From Petrosia ficiformis (lineage: Eukaryota; Porifera; Demospongiae; Haplosclerida; Petrosiidae), in the NCBI GenBank assembly GCA_947044365.1, contig OX345636.1, forward strand, positions 9,878,001 through 9,942,000: a DNA stretch of 64,000 nt. The letters run 5' to 3'. Positions 15,801 through 63,776 of this stretch are shown one piece after another; positions within the stretch are counted from its first letter, which is position 1; every line of letters starts with the position of its first letter. The position numbers were made by a program, and so were the translations under genes. The notes beneath the pieces were generated by a model. It was not told the DNA's origin and searched no databases. It was given only the letters and a program-made list of their open reading frames with translations.

Positions 15801-18746
15801 TCAACTATGAAACGTACGAAGGTGATGATAATGGTGGATTCTTTGCCTCAAATGCAACAGCTTATCCTGAACCTTCCTTCGAGTGGTACTTCTCAAGAGA
15901 CGGTAATTCGTGGACTCTTGTCGAAAACAGTGGCAGTAATGAGTTGATCGTTCCTAACCCAACCAAAGAAGATCAGGGGTGGTATCGTAGTAAAGTCACC
16001 GCAAGCATTGGGGAATTGTACTCAGAGCCTGCATATCTCAGTATACTACGGGCAAGTTTCAGTAAACTCATATACAAGGTGTCTTTTATGATGAACATTA
16101 CAACTTACATACCTTCTGAACACAGTGGTAGTGGAGACTCAGGACCAGAGCTACCCACAGCCACAGCAACCATTGACTACTTCCGAAAACAGCTGGATCT
16201 CAAGTACACTACAATAGACAATATGCATGTTGATTTCAATGTTGATAACACTGTCATTATAGTACATATCTATATGTCTACATGGTATGACTACAAGACC
16301 AATACCACCTTCAGTGAACAAGCTGAAATTGCACGAATGTACAGAGAAGATCTTCTTACTAGCCTTGACGAACTCCAAACTCATCTACGATCTGGAACAT
16401 TCTGGTTTGAAGTTGAAGGAAATTACTACGAAGGTGCACATCTTTCAGCTAGCGTTCAAGATCCAGTCTACGAGTGCCCAAGTCCTCAAGTACTTGCATA
16501 TAGCAACTTCCTCTGTTGTAAGTGATGATTACTGTAAAATTTGTTTAGTACATGTTACATTTGAAATTCCAAACATTTTTTGACATTGTTAATTTTCTAT
16601 TGTTTTAGTGAGCTGTTCTCCTGGAACTTACTATGTTGAGAGTGATGGAAGAGCTTGGTGTGGAGAGTGTCCAAAGAACACCTATACTGAAGAAGATGGA
16701 CAAACAGAATGCGTTTCTTGTCCAGCACGTACTGAAACTCTTGGTAATGGATCAAAGTGGATGAGTGATTGCATTGGTTAGTTTGTACATGGACGCACAC
16801 ATACCTGCACACCTGTATCATTTTGACCAATGATCCAAGTAAGAATGCTGCAACAACAATATTATCTCTCTCCTAATTGTTCATCTACATGTAAAAAGGA
16901 CTATGTTTTAAGGCTCTTTTATAATTACAGCATATAATTTTCATAGTGGCTATTCATATAGCACTTCCATACATTCTAGATAGTTGCTGTCAGTGGTGAA
17001 GTTAAGTCAAATTATATGTAATGCACAACCAATGTATGTATTTCCTGCCATATGAAAAGGCATAGCTTATAATTGTTCATGGCCTTACTCATGGGTGCCA
17101 AGAGGTTTTGGTGGGCCCAGCAATGTAAAATGACCACCCCCCACTATAAACTCAGTTGGGTCTGGGGGGCCCTGGGCAGACTGTCTTATTTGTCCCTCCC
17201 TCTTGACGGCCCCGACCTTACTTAAGATAGCATCCTATAACAAACTACTTGCAATTCCAGAAAAAAGTATGGTTGTCATGTTAACATATATTAAATGAAT
17301 CGCATAATTATGTTTAACACATGGATGGATTGATGTTTTCTTAATTCAGATTACTGTTCACCTGGTTACTATTCAAATAATGGTCTGATACCGTGTACTC
17401 CATGTGCTAATCTTACATACTCGTTGGTCTACAAAGCAATGGAGTGTGAAAACTGTACAAGTGATGATGTAGGTGTGATTCCTGAATGCGAAAGTGAGTT
17501 TATATCAATGTTACAAATCTCATTTAGCACATTTTTCAAACTATTTATATATGCACTAGTATGAGCAATTCTAACATCATTTTTAAACTAAATGTTCTTC
17601 ATAAATAATCTATTTCTTTTTGATGCAGCCTATCCTGAGGATCCAGAACCAACTGTAAGTACATGATGTGTATAATATTACACAATGAATGTTATAACTA
17701 GTATGCTTCAATTGGTGTGTATGCATGTATATGTAAAATGCATTTTCTTTCCCTTTTTACAGAAAAGTCAACTTCTAAATGTAATTGTGCCAGCAACAGT
17801 GGGAGGAATTGTTTTAATCATCATAGGTAAGATTTTAAAATGCTGTATGCATTGGATTATGTAATTATTGATGTCAATAGATTTTGTTAAACCACCTCTT
17901 CAAATGTATTACGGAAATTATAAAAATGCTTCTTAAGATTGCACCTTTAGTGCTATAATTTCCATAGTACAAACTATACACAGGTTATTATTGTTTTAAA
18001 TTTTTTTATTCAGTTTTACTTATTATTGGAGCCATTATAATTGGTGCTGTTGTAGCAACCAGAAAAAGGTCACCTAAAAGTGATACTAACACTGGGCTTT
18101 CGGAAGGTGCTCATAATCCACTCTATGTACAACCTCAGGATGTTCTTAGTCTTGTGCCAGAATCTGAAAGGACTGGATATAATATCCATACAAAAGAGAA
18201 AGTAACGTAAGCACATGGATACCAATAATAATTATTATTATTATTAAAATTTAGAAACATAGCTCAGTTATGTGATACATTTTTTATACTGCTTGTGTCT
18301 TGTTTCAACAGTGCAGATCACTGATTCTGTTTGAGAACTGTGTATTTGCCATTTAGAAATTTAAACAGTTTCATATGTATAAGTACACAATCACGCATCA
18401 TTGTTGTTAGTCTTGTATCTTGAATGCAACAGAAACTAAAGATGTTTATTGCACTTAAAAGTATGTACATGTATAACAGCTCTATAGTGTTATAGATAAT
18501 TGATATTGTCTTGAACGTATATAATTATTATGATACTACTTTTTTAGTAGCAAAGAGGATGATACTGATAGAGATGTTGTGAACCCACTCTTCCTAGTAA
18601 CACAAAATGAACATCAGTATGAAGATATGGATAGATATGAGAATCTTCCTGGTGATATCGATCGTCAATCAGCAGTTTATGATAAGCTTGATGGAGGTGG
18701 TGGAGGAAACGTTGCAAGGAAATCAGCTTTGTTTGGTGGAAAATAA
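2188..18746 (+). CDS. Gene A: EMI-EGF-CCP-Ig single-pass membrane receptor, 25 exons
   Basis: Exons: 2188-2273, 2533-2661, 2751-2845, 3483-3578, 3997-4113, 4509-4625, 4839-4961, 6062-6184, 6449-6571, 6967-7089, 8017-8151, 8434-8568, 9136-9258, 9626-9748, 9873-10247, 11055-12214, 12367-12636, 12751-12865, 12972-16517, 16609-16776, 17350-17493, 17629-17654, 17763-17826, 18014-18206, 18548-18746. The joined length is 7,908 nt, giving 2,635 residues and TAA. All junctions are GT-AG and the frame stays open throughout. Order: signal peptide 1-28, EMI 30-103, EMI-linked EGF 104-136, ten cbEGF 136-550, two CCP 550-675, EGF about 677-715, unrecognised extracellular region to about 2038 with coiled coils (about 1412-1496 and 1654-1734) and a furin-type RKKR at 1809-1812, two Ig about 2040-2223, two GCC2-like repeats 2372-2476, helix about 2490-2520, tail with NPxY and YxxL motifs. 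Probable cell-surface receptor; EMI plus EGF plus tail motifs recall CED-1/Draper/MEGF10. The ligand is unknown. Gene B is its tandem paralogue. Confidence 0.85.
2533..3578 (+). CDS. Gene A exons 2-4: EMI domain and linked EGF module
   Basis: Exons 2533-2661 and 2751-2845 encode an EMI domain. It starts at CYY, contains the block [15 protein letters not shown], and ends with the typical CCWGYSG...C. About 23 of 75 residues are tyrosine, including a run of six. Exon 3483-3578 encodes an eight-cysteine EGF-like module (C-x3-C-x2-C-x2-C-x5-C-x-C-x8-CC) without a calcium site, of the kind that follows EMI in MEGF10/Draper proteins. EMI domains mediate protein-protein contacts and multimer assembly. 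Intron 3 (2846-3482) contains the inverted repeat at 2969-3040. Intron 4 (3579-3996) shows nothing recognisable. Confidence 0.85.
2969..3040. repeat. 26-bp inverted repeat in gene A intron 3
   Basis: The arms 2969-2994 and 3015-3040 (GCAAACAGATGCATACCTT...) pair at 24 of 26 positions around a 20-nt loop. It could be a MITE remnant or a hairpin RNA source. Confidence 0.75.
3997..9748 (+). CDS. Gene A exons 5-14: ten calcium-binding EGF modules
   Basis: Ten exons (117, 117, 123, 123, 123, 123, 135, 135, 123, 123 nt) each encode one EGF module and all begin and end in phase 1. Most open with D-x-N/D-E-C and carry the C-x-N-x4-F/Y-x-C-x-C signature for calcium binding and Asp/Asn hydroxylation. 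Such arrays form stiff calcium-dependent rods. The two 135-nt exons (8017, 8434) have a longer N-terminal loop. Introns range from 213 to 1,100 nt and hold microsatellites (4120-4440, 6215-6410, 6632-6800, 9765-9824), dispersed repeats and a tRNA-like SINE. I saw nothing recognisable in 8569-9135. Intron 9259-9625 has a low-complexity stretch near 9400-9580 that may be an old repeat. Confidence 0.88.
4120..4440. repeat. CA/CATA-rich microsatellite
   Basis: Degenerate (CA)n, CATACA and GCATA units with an internal direct repeat (GCCAGACTCACA at about 4265 and 4367). Gene A intron 5. Confidence 0.85.
5095..5590 (+). repeat. Dispersed repeat family B, copy 1
   Basis: A block of about 490 bp with landmarks CTGAAGAAGTAAGTATAACTG, CTTCCTGCTGGTCTGTAGCT, and a closing CCGTGGGAAAGCAACCATAG / ATGGCCCT. 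It is colinear with 61700-62130 and partly with copies at 40440, 44230 and 48960. No coding capacity seen. Intron 7 of gene A. Confidence 0.65.
6205..6420. repeat. (TATG)n/(TG)n microsatellite
   Basis: Runs of TATG, TACG and TGTG in gene A intron 8. The apparent reading frames here are repeat artefacts. Confidence 0.85.
6632..6905. repeat. (TG)n followed by (GA)n and (GACAGA)n
   Basis: About 54 bp of pure TG, then GA runs and (GAGACA)n to about 6802, then diverged purine-rich sequence. Gene A intron 9. Confidence 0.85.
7425..7560. repeat. Dispersed repeat family D, copy 1
   Basis: GTGGGCGTTTCCACTG, CAAACACTCACC, and TATGGCTTTCTTAGAAGGTC are shared with 19500-19700. Intron 10 of gene A. Confidence 0.5.
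8298..8359 (+). mobile_element. tRNA-like SINE head
   Basis: Contains a good A box (TAGCTCAGTGGTGAGAGC) and B box (GTTCGATTCCC), but the spacing is too short for an anticodon arm. The ends CTGGTTGTCA / TGACTACCAG pair with one mismatch. It is followed by a T-rich stretch. This fits a tRNA-derived short interspersed element, not a working tRNA. Intron 11 of gene A. Confidence 0.5.
9765..9824. repeat. (CA)n microsatellite
   Basis: CA repeat between gene A exons 14 and 15; it fills much of the 124-nt intron. Confidence 0.85.
9873..10247 (+). CDS. Gene A exon 15: two CCP/Sushi modules
   Basis: One 375-nt exon encodes two complement-control-protein modules. The first has four cysteines with the NNGYI start and W-x-G-V-x-P-Y-C end. 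The second starts [12 protein letters not shown] and contains [11 protein letters not shown] modules bind proteins, often complement or adhesion partners. The exon is phase 1 at both ends and has a gene B counterpart at 49630-50010. The following intron (10248-11054) contains a dispersed repeat at about 10690-10990. Confidence 0.85.
10690..10990. repeat. Dispersed repeat family E, copy 1
   Basis: Shares more than 40 bp including CTTCTGGTTTCTGATTCTTT and GAAAATGAGCATTTTCTCAA with 27275-27515, then ACAAGAAATGACATTATTGG and terminal CCGATT..ATCGGT. The ends (GATGTACCAATA / ATCGGTGAATCAC) look inverted. Intron 15 of gene A. Confidence 0.6.
11055..12214 (+). CDS. Gene A exon 16: EGF module and conserved extracellular region
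   Basis: The first 40 or so codons form a classical EGF module ([13 protein letters not shown], then YYCDCGD). The remaining 345 residues match no family I can name. They contain cysteine pairs conserved in gene B, such as GCCSPG (gene B: GCCTPG), a C-x2-C-x5-C motif ([11 protein letters not shown]) and [13 protein letters not shown]. Short beta-rich, cadherin- or Ig-like segments ([15 protein letters not shown]) suggest folded extracellular domains. The exon starts in phase 1 and ends in phase 0, as in gene B exon 38 (50391-51565). The segment includes an RGD tripeptide ([10 protein letters not shown]) that gene B replaces with CTDGIS. Confidence 0.8.
12367..12865 (+). CDS. Gene A exons 17-18: continuation of the unrecognised extracellular region
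   Basis: Exons 12367-12636 (270 nt) and 12751-12865 (115 nt) are separated by a 114-nt intron. They share [11 protein letters not shown] with gene B ([11 protein letters not shown]), together with the downstream [10 protein letters not shown] / LTGDLHMIVN block. No named domain is recognised. Exon 18 is exactly 115 nt in both genes, showing conserved gene structure. Confidence 0.85.
12972..16517 (+). CDS. Gene A exon 19: 3.5-kb exon with coiled coils, furin-type site and two Ig domains
   Basis: A single open exon of 1,182 codons. The first third is unrecognised extracellular sequence. At about 13640-13890 and 14365-14605 are long Ala/Gln/Glu/Asp-rich heptad stretches (predicted coiled coils) separated by a cysteine-rich spacer. 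RKKR at 14828-14839 fits a furin-type R-x-K/R-R site. Two Ig-like domains lie at about 15520-16060. The first has a normal C...W...DxGxYxC pattern. The second has a Trp core but serine in place of both disulfide cysteines. The exon ends in phase 1 at GTAAGTG. It is colinear with gene B exon 41, including furin-site position and domain order. Confidence 0.85.
16609..17493 (+). CDS. Gene A exons 20-21: two GCC2/ephrin-receptor-like cysteine repeats
   Basis: Exon 16609-16776 (168 nt) encodes C-x-PGTYYV...C-x2[19 protein letters not shown]...DC, the typical GCC2/GCC3 pattern. Exon 17350-17493 (144 nt) encodes a second, shorter repeat ([10 protein letters not shown]...CTPC). Such juxtamembrane repeats are common in large animal receptors. 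The 573-nt intron between them contains a GC-rich patch at about 17090-17215 that looks like a decayed small transposon. Confidence 0.83.
17629..18746 (+). CDS. Gene A exons 22-25: transmembrane helix and signalling-type tail
   Basis: Exon 22 (17629-17654) is a 26-nt microexon encoding a short stalk. Exons 23 (17763-17826) and 24 (18014-18206) together encode one hydrophobic segment of about 31 residues (VIVPATVGG through AVVA), followed by the stop-transfer TRKR. The 115-residue tail contains NPLY (2540-2543), NPLF (2582-2585), YEDM (2594-2597), YENL (2600-2603) and YDKL (2614-2617). YENL-x10-YDKL is an ITAM-like pair with a spacer longer than the classical 6-8. Exon 25 has a TAGTAG tandem acceptor (18545-18550) that would add or drop one serine in frame. 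The stop is TAA at 18744. I saw nothing in intron 18207-18547. Confidence 0.85.
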
Positions 18747-18962
18747 ACTATCTGGTGCTGACTACTGGTATTATATATTTTAATGTATATGTACTATAAT
18801 ATTTTTTTAAGAATTAAAACTTGTAATTTTAAGCCTAAGCTACCACTACTTGTAAATGTAGCTAGTTACAGGTTGTGACTTGTTCTGTTAATTTGTTATA
18901 TTTTATTTTTAAGTTTTACATTATTTTATTATAATCGGTTCTACATTCTAATTTTTTTTGAA

Positions 18963-18968
18963 AATAAA
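18963..18968 (+). promoter_or_regulatory. Candidate polyadenylation signal of gene A
   Basis: An AATAAA hexamer about 215 nt past the gene A stop, preceded by a T-rich 3' UTR. Another AATAAA overlaps the stop codon (18742-18747) and is unlikely to serve. The cleavage site cannot be placed from sequence alone. Confidence 0.4.
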
Positions 18969-19146
18969 TTGTTTTATTTCAAGTTTTATAATTAAACTCT
19001 ATATAGCTACGTACATATATATACATAATATATATATATATAGTATAATGGTGACATCATCCCTTTGGTGTGGTGAGTTCTATATATTGTATATATATAG
19101 ACCTTCCATGTGCAGACTATGTCACCATCATACAATATATTGTATA

Positions 19147-19305
19147 TAGTATGCTAATAGCTCCTATATAATGCATATGTATATATAGGACCCTTGTTTT
19201 GTGTCCTCGGATGTGATATCGATATAGCCCTCATAGGCTCGGGCTATATCACATCCTCGAAAACAAAATTCAGGTCCTATATTTTGTATATGTTAGCATA
19301 CTATA
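19147..19305. repeat. MITE-like inverted repeat
   Basis: The left part (TAGTATGCTAA ... TATAGGACC ... GATGTGATAT) is mirrored in the right part (ATATCACATC ... GGTCCTATA ... TTAGCATACTA) around a centre near 19225. This gives a long imperfect hairpin bounded by about 11-bp inverted ends. It fits a small non-autonomous DNA transposon, with no coding capacity. Confidence 0.6.
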
Positions 19306-19499
19306 TATATTACATATAATTATATATATAATATATATAATTATATATAATTTATAATAATTATGTTATAAAATACGCACGCAGTCTATTACTGAATATT
19401 TCAGTGCGCGGAGTTATATTTCAGTGAAATAGACCGCGTGCGCATTCTAACTGATACATAGGCCTAGCCACCTACTTCAATCCAAACACTCGCCTTGCT

Positions 19500-19700
19500 A
19501 CCTTCCAGCAACTAACGAAGGATAATGTCGATATATATGGCTTTCTTAGAAGTTCTTCTATACATGCTAACAAGTTAGAAGTCTGTATTGTTAAAAAAAT
19601 ACGGAAGTATGAAGCTCAGTGTGGGCGTTGCCCTGGACCTTGCCTTGGCGTCTTTCTGCTACTAACGCAGCGTGAATTTTACAGCTTTCTTAACACTTCA
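19500..19700. repeat. Dispersed repeat family D, copy 2
   Basis: Contains CAACTAACGAAGGATAATGT, TATGGCTTTCTTAGAAGTTC and GTGTGGGCGTTGCC, in rearranged order relative to copy 1. Intergenic between genes A and B. Confidence 0.45.
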
Positions 19701-20225
19701 ACTGTCCAGCAAAAGAAATTAGAATCTTGAATCTTGAAAAATAATATGAATTTCGAATAAGGTCATTGTTCTAAATAATGTAACAAAATTTAGCTGTTGA
19801 GATCCATTTTAACCAAGGTCAATTCAAATGTAGGATGTTTCGTCATGTAGCATTGCATCATATACATTCTAGGCAGTATCATTGTAAAGTACCAGTTGTA
19901 TGTATGCTGTTTAGTTACATAGTGGGGTGGGTTGTGGTTTTCTTACAATTATAGTAGTGACTGCTACATAAAGAAACTTCCCAAATGTAGCTGTATAAAT
20001 TACTTCAAAGATTTATTCATGACAGGATGTTCACAGAATGATTCTGATTTATGACAATGGATGAATGGAATGTTTGAAATATTCATACCATGAAACAGCC
20101 CACACAACTCCACCCAAAATGAATCTAGTTCTGTTTTCTTTCTCAGTTTTAAACAGTGAGTCAGTCTTTTCTTGCGCAATTATCTCAGCAACTTGTGTGT
20201 GATAAAGTCAAAACAGATCACGACA

Positions 20226-60355
<40,130 letters not shown>

Positions 60356-60684
60356 GATTCATTTTAATTGTTAATGTTTTACCATTGTCTCCTAATAACT
60401 GTGACAGTGTACTTAAACACTATAAAAGTAATTGCTGCTGATATAATTATATTAATGCTGATGTATATAAAATATTATGTATAGCTAGCTAACGAAAACA
60501 TTATATTATTAATAATTATTTTCATTGTTGTTTTTTTTTTCTTTTGTGAAGTTGGACTAATCGAACAGATATTGTTGGTCTCTAGCTCTGGGTATATCCC
60601 TATCTGCTAATTACTTTTGACTCAGTCTCAGGTCATATAATAGTGTCATATACTACCATGGTTATGAGATGTCAAAACAAGCAC

Positions 60685-60690
60685 AATAAA
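60685..60690 (+). promoter_or_regulatory. Candidate polyadenylation signal of gene B
   Basis: An AATAAA about 330 nt past the stop, with a second at 60724-60729. Both are plausible; neither is proven. Confidence 0.35.
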
Positions 60691-60917
60691 CAGCTAGTGA
60701 CGCAACAACACATGCGATACCAGAATAAAAGACAACTAGTCTTTTAAAAAGTCCGAGTCCACCAATTTTAGTACAAAGTAGACACACCCACTACTATGTG
60801 CATGTAGTTATGTTGAGGTATTAAGGTTAAGGTGTTCAGGCTTCAGATCGGATCAAACCTAAGGATCAATTATCACGACATTCATATACACCCATTTGAG
60901 TTTATAAAGCTGTAATT

Positions 60918-60947
60918 GTACTTCCTTCCTGCTTAGAAAGGAAGTAC
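60918..60947. repeat. Short hairpin in or after the gene B 3' UTR
   Basis: GTACTTCCTT and AAGGAAGTAC form a perfect 10-bp stem around a 10-nt loop. It may be chance. Confidence 0.4.
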
Positions 60948-61244
60948 ATCCTATTTAATAGAATAATAAATAAATTGGATCTTGGATGTACCACATCACA
61001 CCTCACATTAAGTATAATAATTTTGATTAAAGTTGGTGTGGTTACAATACACCTGTGGTACGAAGGTTTAAGGGATAGGCCAGACAATGTGCAGCTCAAA
61101 TTTGGTGGTGAAAAGCAACAATAAAACTTAATTTATTATAATAGCCAGCTTATTATCTATAAGCCTACTATTATTTGCATCGACTAAATTTAGCGATTTT
61201 TAAACACAGCATTTTAGCGAATTTCTGAGCAACGCCTAATATTA

Positions 61245-61301
61245 ATATCATTGTTATTAGACATGCATGATAGATCGATCATGTATGTCTAATAATGATA
61301 T
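61245..61301. repeat. Hairpin 1 downstream of gene B
   Basis: The left arm ATATCATTGTTATTAGACAT... and right arm ...ATGTCTAATAATGATAT pair over about 24 bp with a 3-nt bulge and one mismatch around AGATCG. Confidence 0.65.
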
Positions 61302-61457
61302 TGTTTAGTGTGTAACTACTAATTTCTCTTTACTAGACCAAGCTATAAATCAAGTATATACATCACACATACATTAGCATGTGCTATATGCTATTGTATA
61401 TAATCTCCTTGTACTTTTTTTATAAGTGCTCTAAGCTAACTTCAAAGTAACATCAAA

Positions 61458-61511
61458 GAAGTAGGGCAGAGTTTCATTGAAGTGCCCTTCAATGAAACTC
61501 TGCCCTACTTC
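61458..61511. repeat. Hairpin 2 downstream of gene B: perfect 25-bp stem
   Basis: GAAGTAGGGCAGAGTTTCAT continues to a 4-nt loop TGCC, then its exact complement. The stem is 25 bp with no mismatch. Confidence 0.85.
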
Positions 61512-61699
61512 ATCCAACAAAGCGTGGGCGTTTTGAACAATAGAATGCTGACATGCCACCACCACATTGGTATACCCTTGTAACGTACAGTAATTTAGGG
61601 TGTGGTAACACCGACACCCAGTGATTGCAGTGAAATTTAGTATTCTATTAAGTACGTGTGGTCTGAGCAGGATGTTGTAAATTTACAACCTTATATAGG

Positions 61700-62130
61700 C
61701 TTACCAACACTATGTATCAATCATTGCTGATGGTACTAGTGTCTACTCTACCTTTTCTGTGTACTCAAAGCCTAAAGAAGTAAGTGTAACTGCAGTACTA
61801 GTCTAAGTGCACAGAAACGAAAATGCTCTGTTGAGGTTCTAAATGATGATTTTCTCATGTCTGATAATCAATGACTTATTTTACTTACTTGCATCATCTT
61901 TATACTGCTTCTCTGCTATATACAACAATTATTAGTATATTAGTTGCAGTTTTACATTCTCCCGAATCTTCTTGCTTGTCTGTACTATGTAGATAAGTAG
62001 CACGTTCATTTATGCCCTAGGAATGACTCAACGTCCTTAACTGCATATATGGTGCATACTCACGTAAGTGACACAAATTCATCTCCGTGGAAGCAATTAT
62101 AGGGATGGCCCTGTGGGCCATAAATAGTAA
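61700..62130 (+). repeat. Dispersed repeat family B, copy 5
   Basis: Colinear with copy 1 across its length, from TATGTATCAATCATTGCTGA (copy 1 TACGTATCAATCACTTCTGA) to TCCGTGGAAGCAATTATAGG and ATGGCCCTG. Downstream of gene B. Confidence 0.65.
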
Positions 62131-62901
62131 GACACACATGTATCTATGTAGCAACTAAATTAAGTAACCTGTACCTAGACGGACAAAGAAGATTTGAAAC
62201 CTAAAATGTAAATGTTGTTCTGTGTCTTTGTATATTTAATGGACAGTAAAAGGATGATTGAAATTGTAATTATTGGATTATAATTTGTACAAGTATGTAC
62301 ATGTATATCACCATACAGTCATAACACCAATTAAATTACAATTTCCAAATTGGATGGAATATTTTATGATGTTGCTATTGTTTTCTAATCTTCACTATTT
62401 CTTATAGTAACTGTTGATGGACAAATGTGAGTAATACGATTACACAATCATGTATATAGGCAATGATATAAAATAATAATAATTATAATTATACTAAATA
62501 TAATCATCAGTATATATAATGTTGAACAAGAAGTGAAACGGGCTTGTTCAATTATTTGAGAGCGAATCATGTATATCATTAGAAAGAGTGGTACTTGTAC
62601 TTGAATAAGAAATGGTAACTTTTGTTAAATTATTGAAGTGAGTTATGTATATGTAACTAGGTTCCAATTCACAATTAGCTATATATCACTTCAAATAAGA
62701 AATGAATGAATGTGTGCAAAAAGATGATGTAGTATAGAAAGTTCAAGAAGATAAACCAACTTACATAAATCAATATCCTTGTGTTATGAACCTAACACAT
62801 CTCAGTGCAAGTCATATATTGTAGAAGTAGCTAAAATACATAAATATAATTTGTTTATTTTGTTATAATATGTTATAATTATAATTATGATTATATACAT
62901 A

Positions 62902-63000
62902 TTAGTGTTGTTTTAGTAAACTACAGCTATAACTAAAATCCCTTTCAGTATAACGATAATGCTTTGTGAGTTTTAATTAACTAAACATAATTGCTTCTAA
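62902..63000. mobile_element. MITE family C, fragment
   Basis: Left end TTAGTGTTGTTTTAGT followed by diverged interior (ATAATGCTTTG). The right end is lost. Downstream intergenic region. Confidence 0.45.
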
Positions 63001-63120
63001 CAAGTTGTAAGGAACTGAAACATGCATAAATTTGCTAAAAAAAATCGTAGACTTTGTTAATTGTTCATAGTAATAGACATTAATGGTAATAATTTTCTGT
63101 AGTAGTCATGTATGTAGTAT

Positions 63121-63776
63121 CAGTGGCAGATCCAGGGGGGGGGGTGGGTTTGAGGGTGTTACAACCCCCCCTTTTGGCTCCAGCTCTGAACAAGTTTATG
63201 AATAGATGTGGAAACTATAAAAGAAGTATGCATACATCAAAGGAAAATTTTGTAGAATGAAATGTTACTTTGAAGTCTATTTACTAACATGGTGTGATGA
63301 TTACAAAAAAAAAAAATATCAAGGTGAATAGAGAGTTCACACATACGCACACAACCAGATAATTTACTCCAAGCCCTTGGCACCTGTGATAAGGATTCCT
63401 TTCCAAATATTCACTGCCTATTAGTAATTGCATGTACTCTGCCTATTTCTAGTGCTAAGGCTGAAAGGTCATTTGCTCTTCTAAGGAGAATTAAGACTTA
63501 TTTGAGGTCTACTATGAGTGAGGAGCGTTTGTCAAATCTTTCTGTTATTGCCATGCATTATGGTGAACGGGTATCAGCAGATGAAGTTTGTCAAGCATTT
63601 GTTCAAGCACATCCAAAAAGTCTTTTTGACTCTTCATTGTTTCAATAATAATTTCAATTCATAACCAAATTGAAATTGTGGGTATATGTATATTATCATG
63701 GGTATGGCTTGTGACACTGCATGTGCATGTAAGCATTAAACATAGGACTACAACCAAATTTATGGATCTGCCCCTG
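63121..63776 (+). mobile_element. Internally deleted hAT transposon
   Basis: The ends CAGTGGCAGATCCA and TGGATCTGCCCCTG are inverted repeats (13 of 14 paired). AGTAT lies on both sides, a possible remnant of the target duplication. The 656-bp element keeps only the 3' end of a transposase reading frame (63358-63648). Confidence 0.7.
63358..63648 (+). pseudogene. hAT transposase C-terminal dimerisation region, fragment
   Basis: An open stretch of 96 codons ending in TAA. It contains the hAT dimerisation motif (AERSFALLRRIKTYLRSTM, then EERLSNLSVIA), which mediates transposase dimerisation. There is no start or catalytic core, so it is a remnant. It is on the same strand as genes A and B and outside them. 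Confidence 0.78.

Larger units (their letters stand above)
18747..20225. other. Intergenic region between genes A and B
   Basis: About 1.5 kb containing the gene A 3' UTR, AT microsatellites (19013-19041, 19302-19360), an inverted-repeat element (19147-19305), a GC-richer patch with imperfect inverted sequence (19376-19444), a dispersed repeat shared with gene A intron 10 (19500-19700) and presumably the gene B promoter. No coding exon is recognised. Confidence 0.6.

Noticed and set aside
13686..15804. Several antisense reading frames of 60-108 codons under the large gene A exon
   Set aside because: Shadow frames of a strongly supported sense exon, with no start context, motif or splice support.
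18636..18689. A canonical ITAM in gene A
   Set aside because: The YxxL pair is separated by 10 residues rather than 6-8, so it is reported only as ITAM-like.
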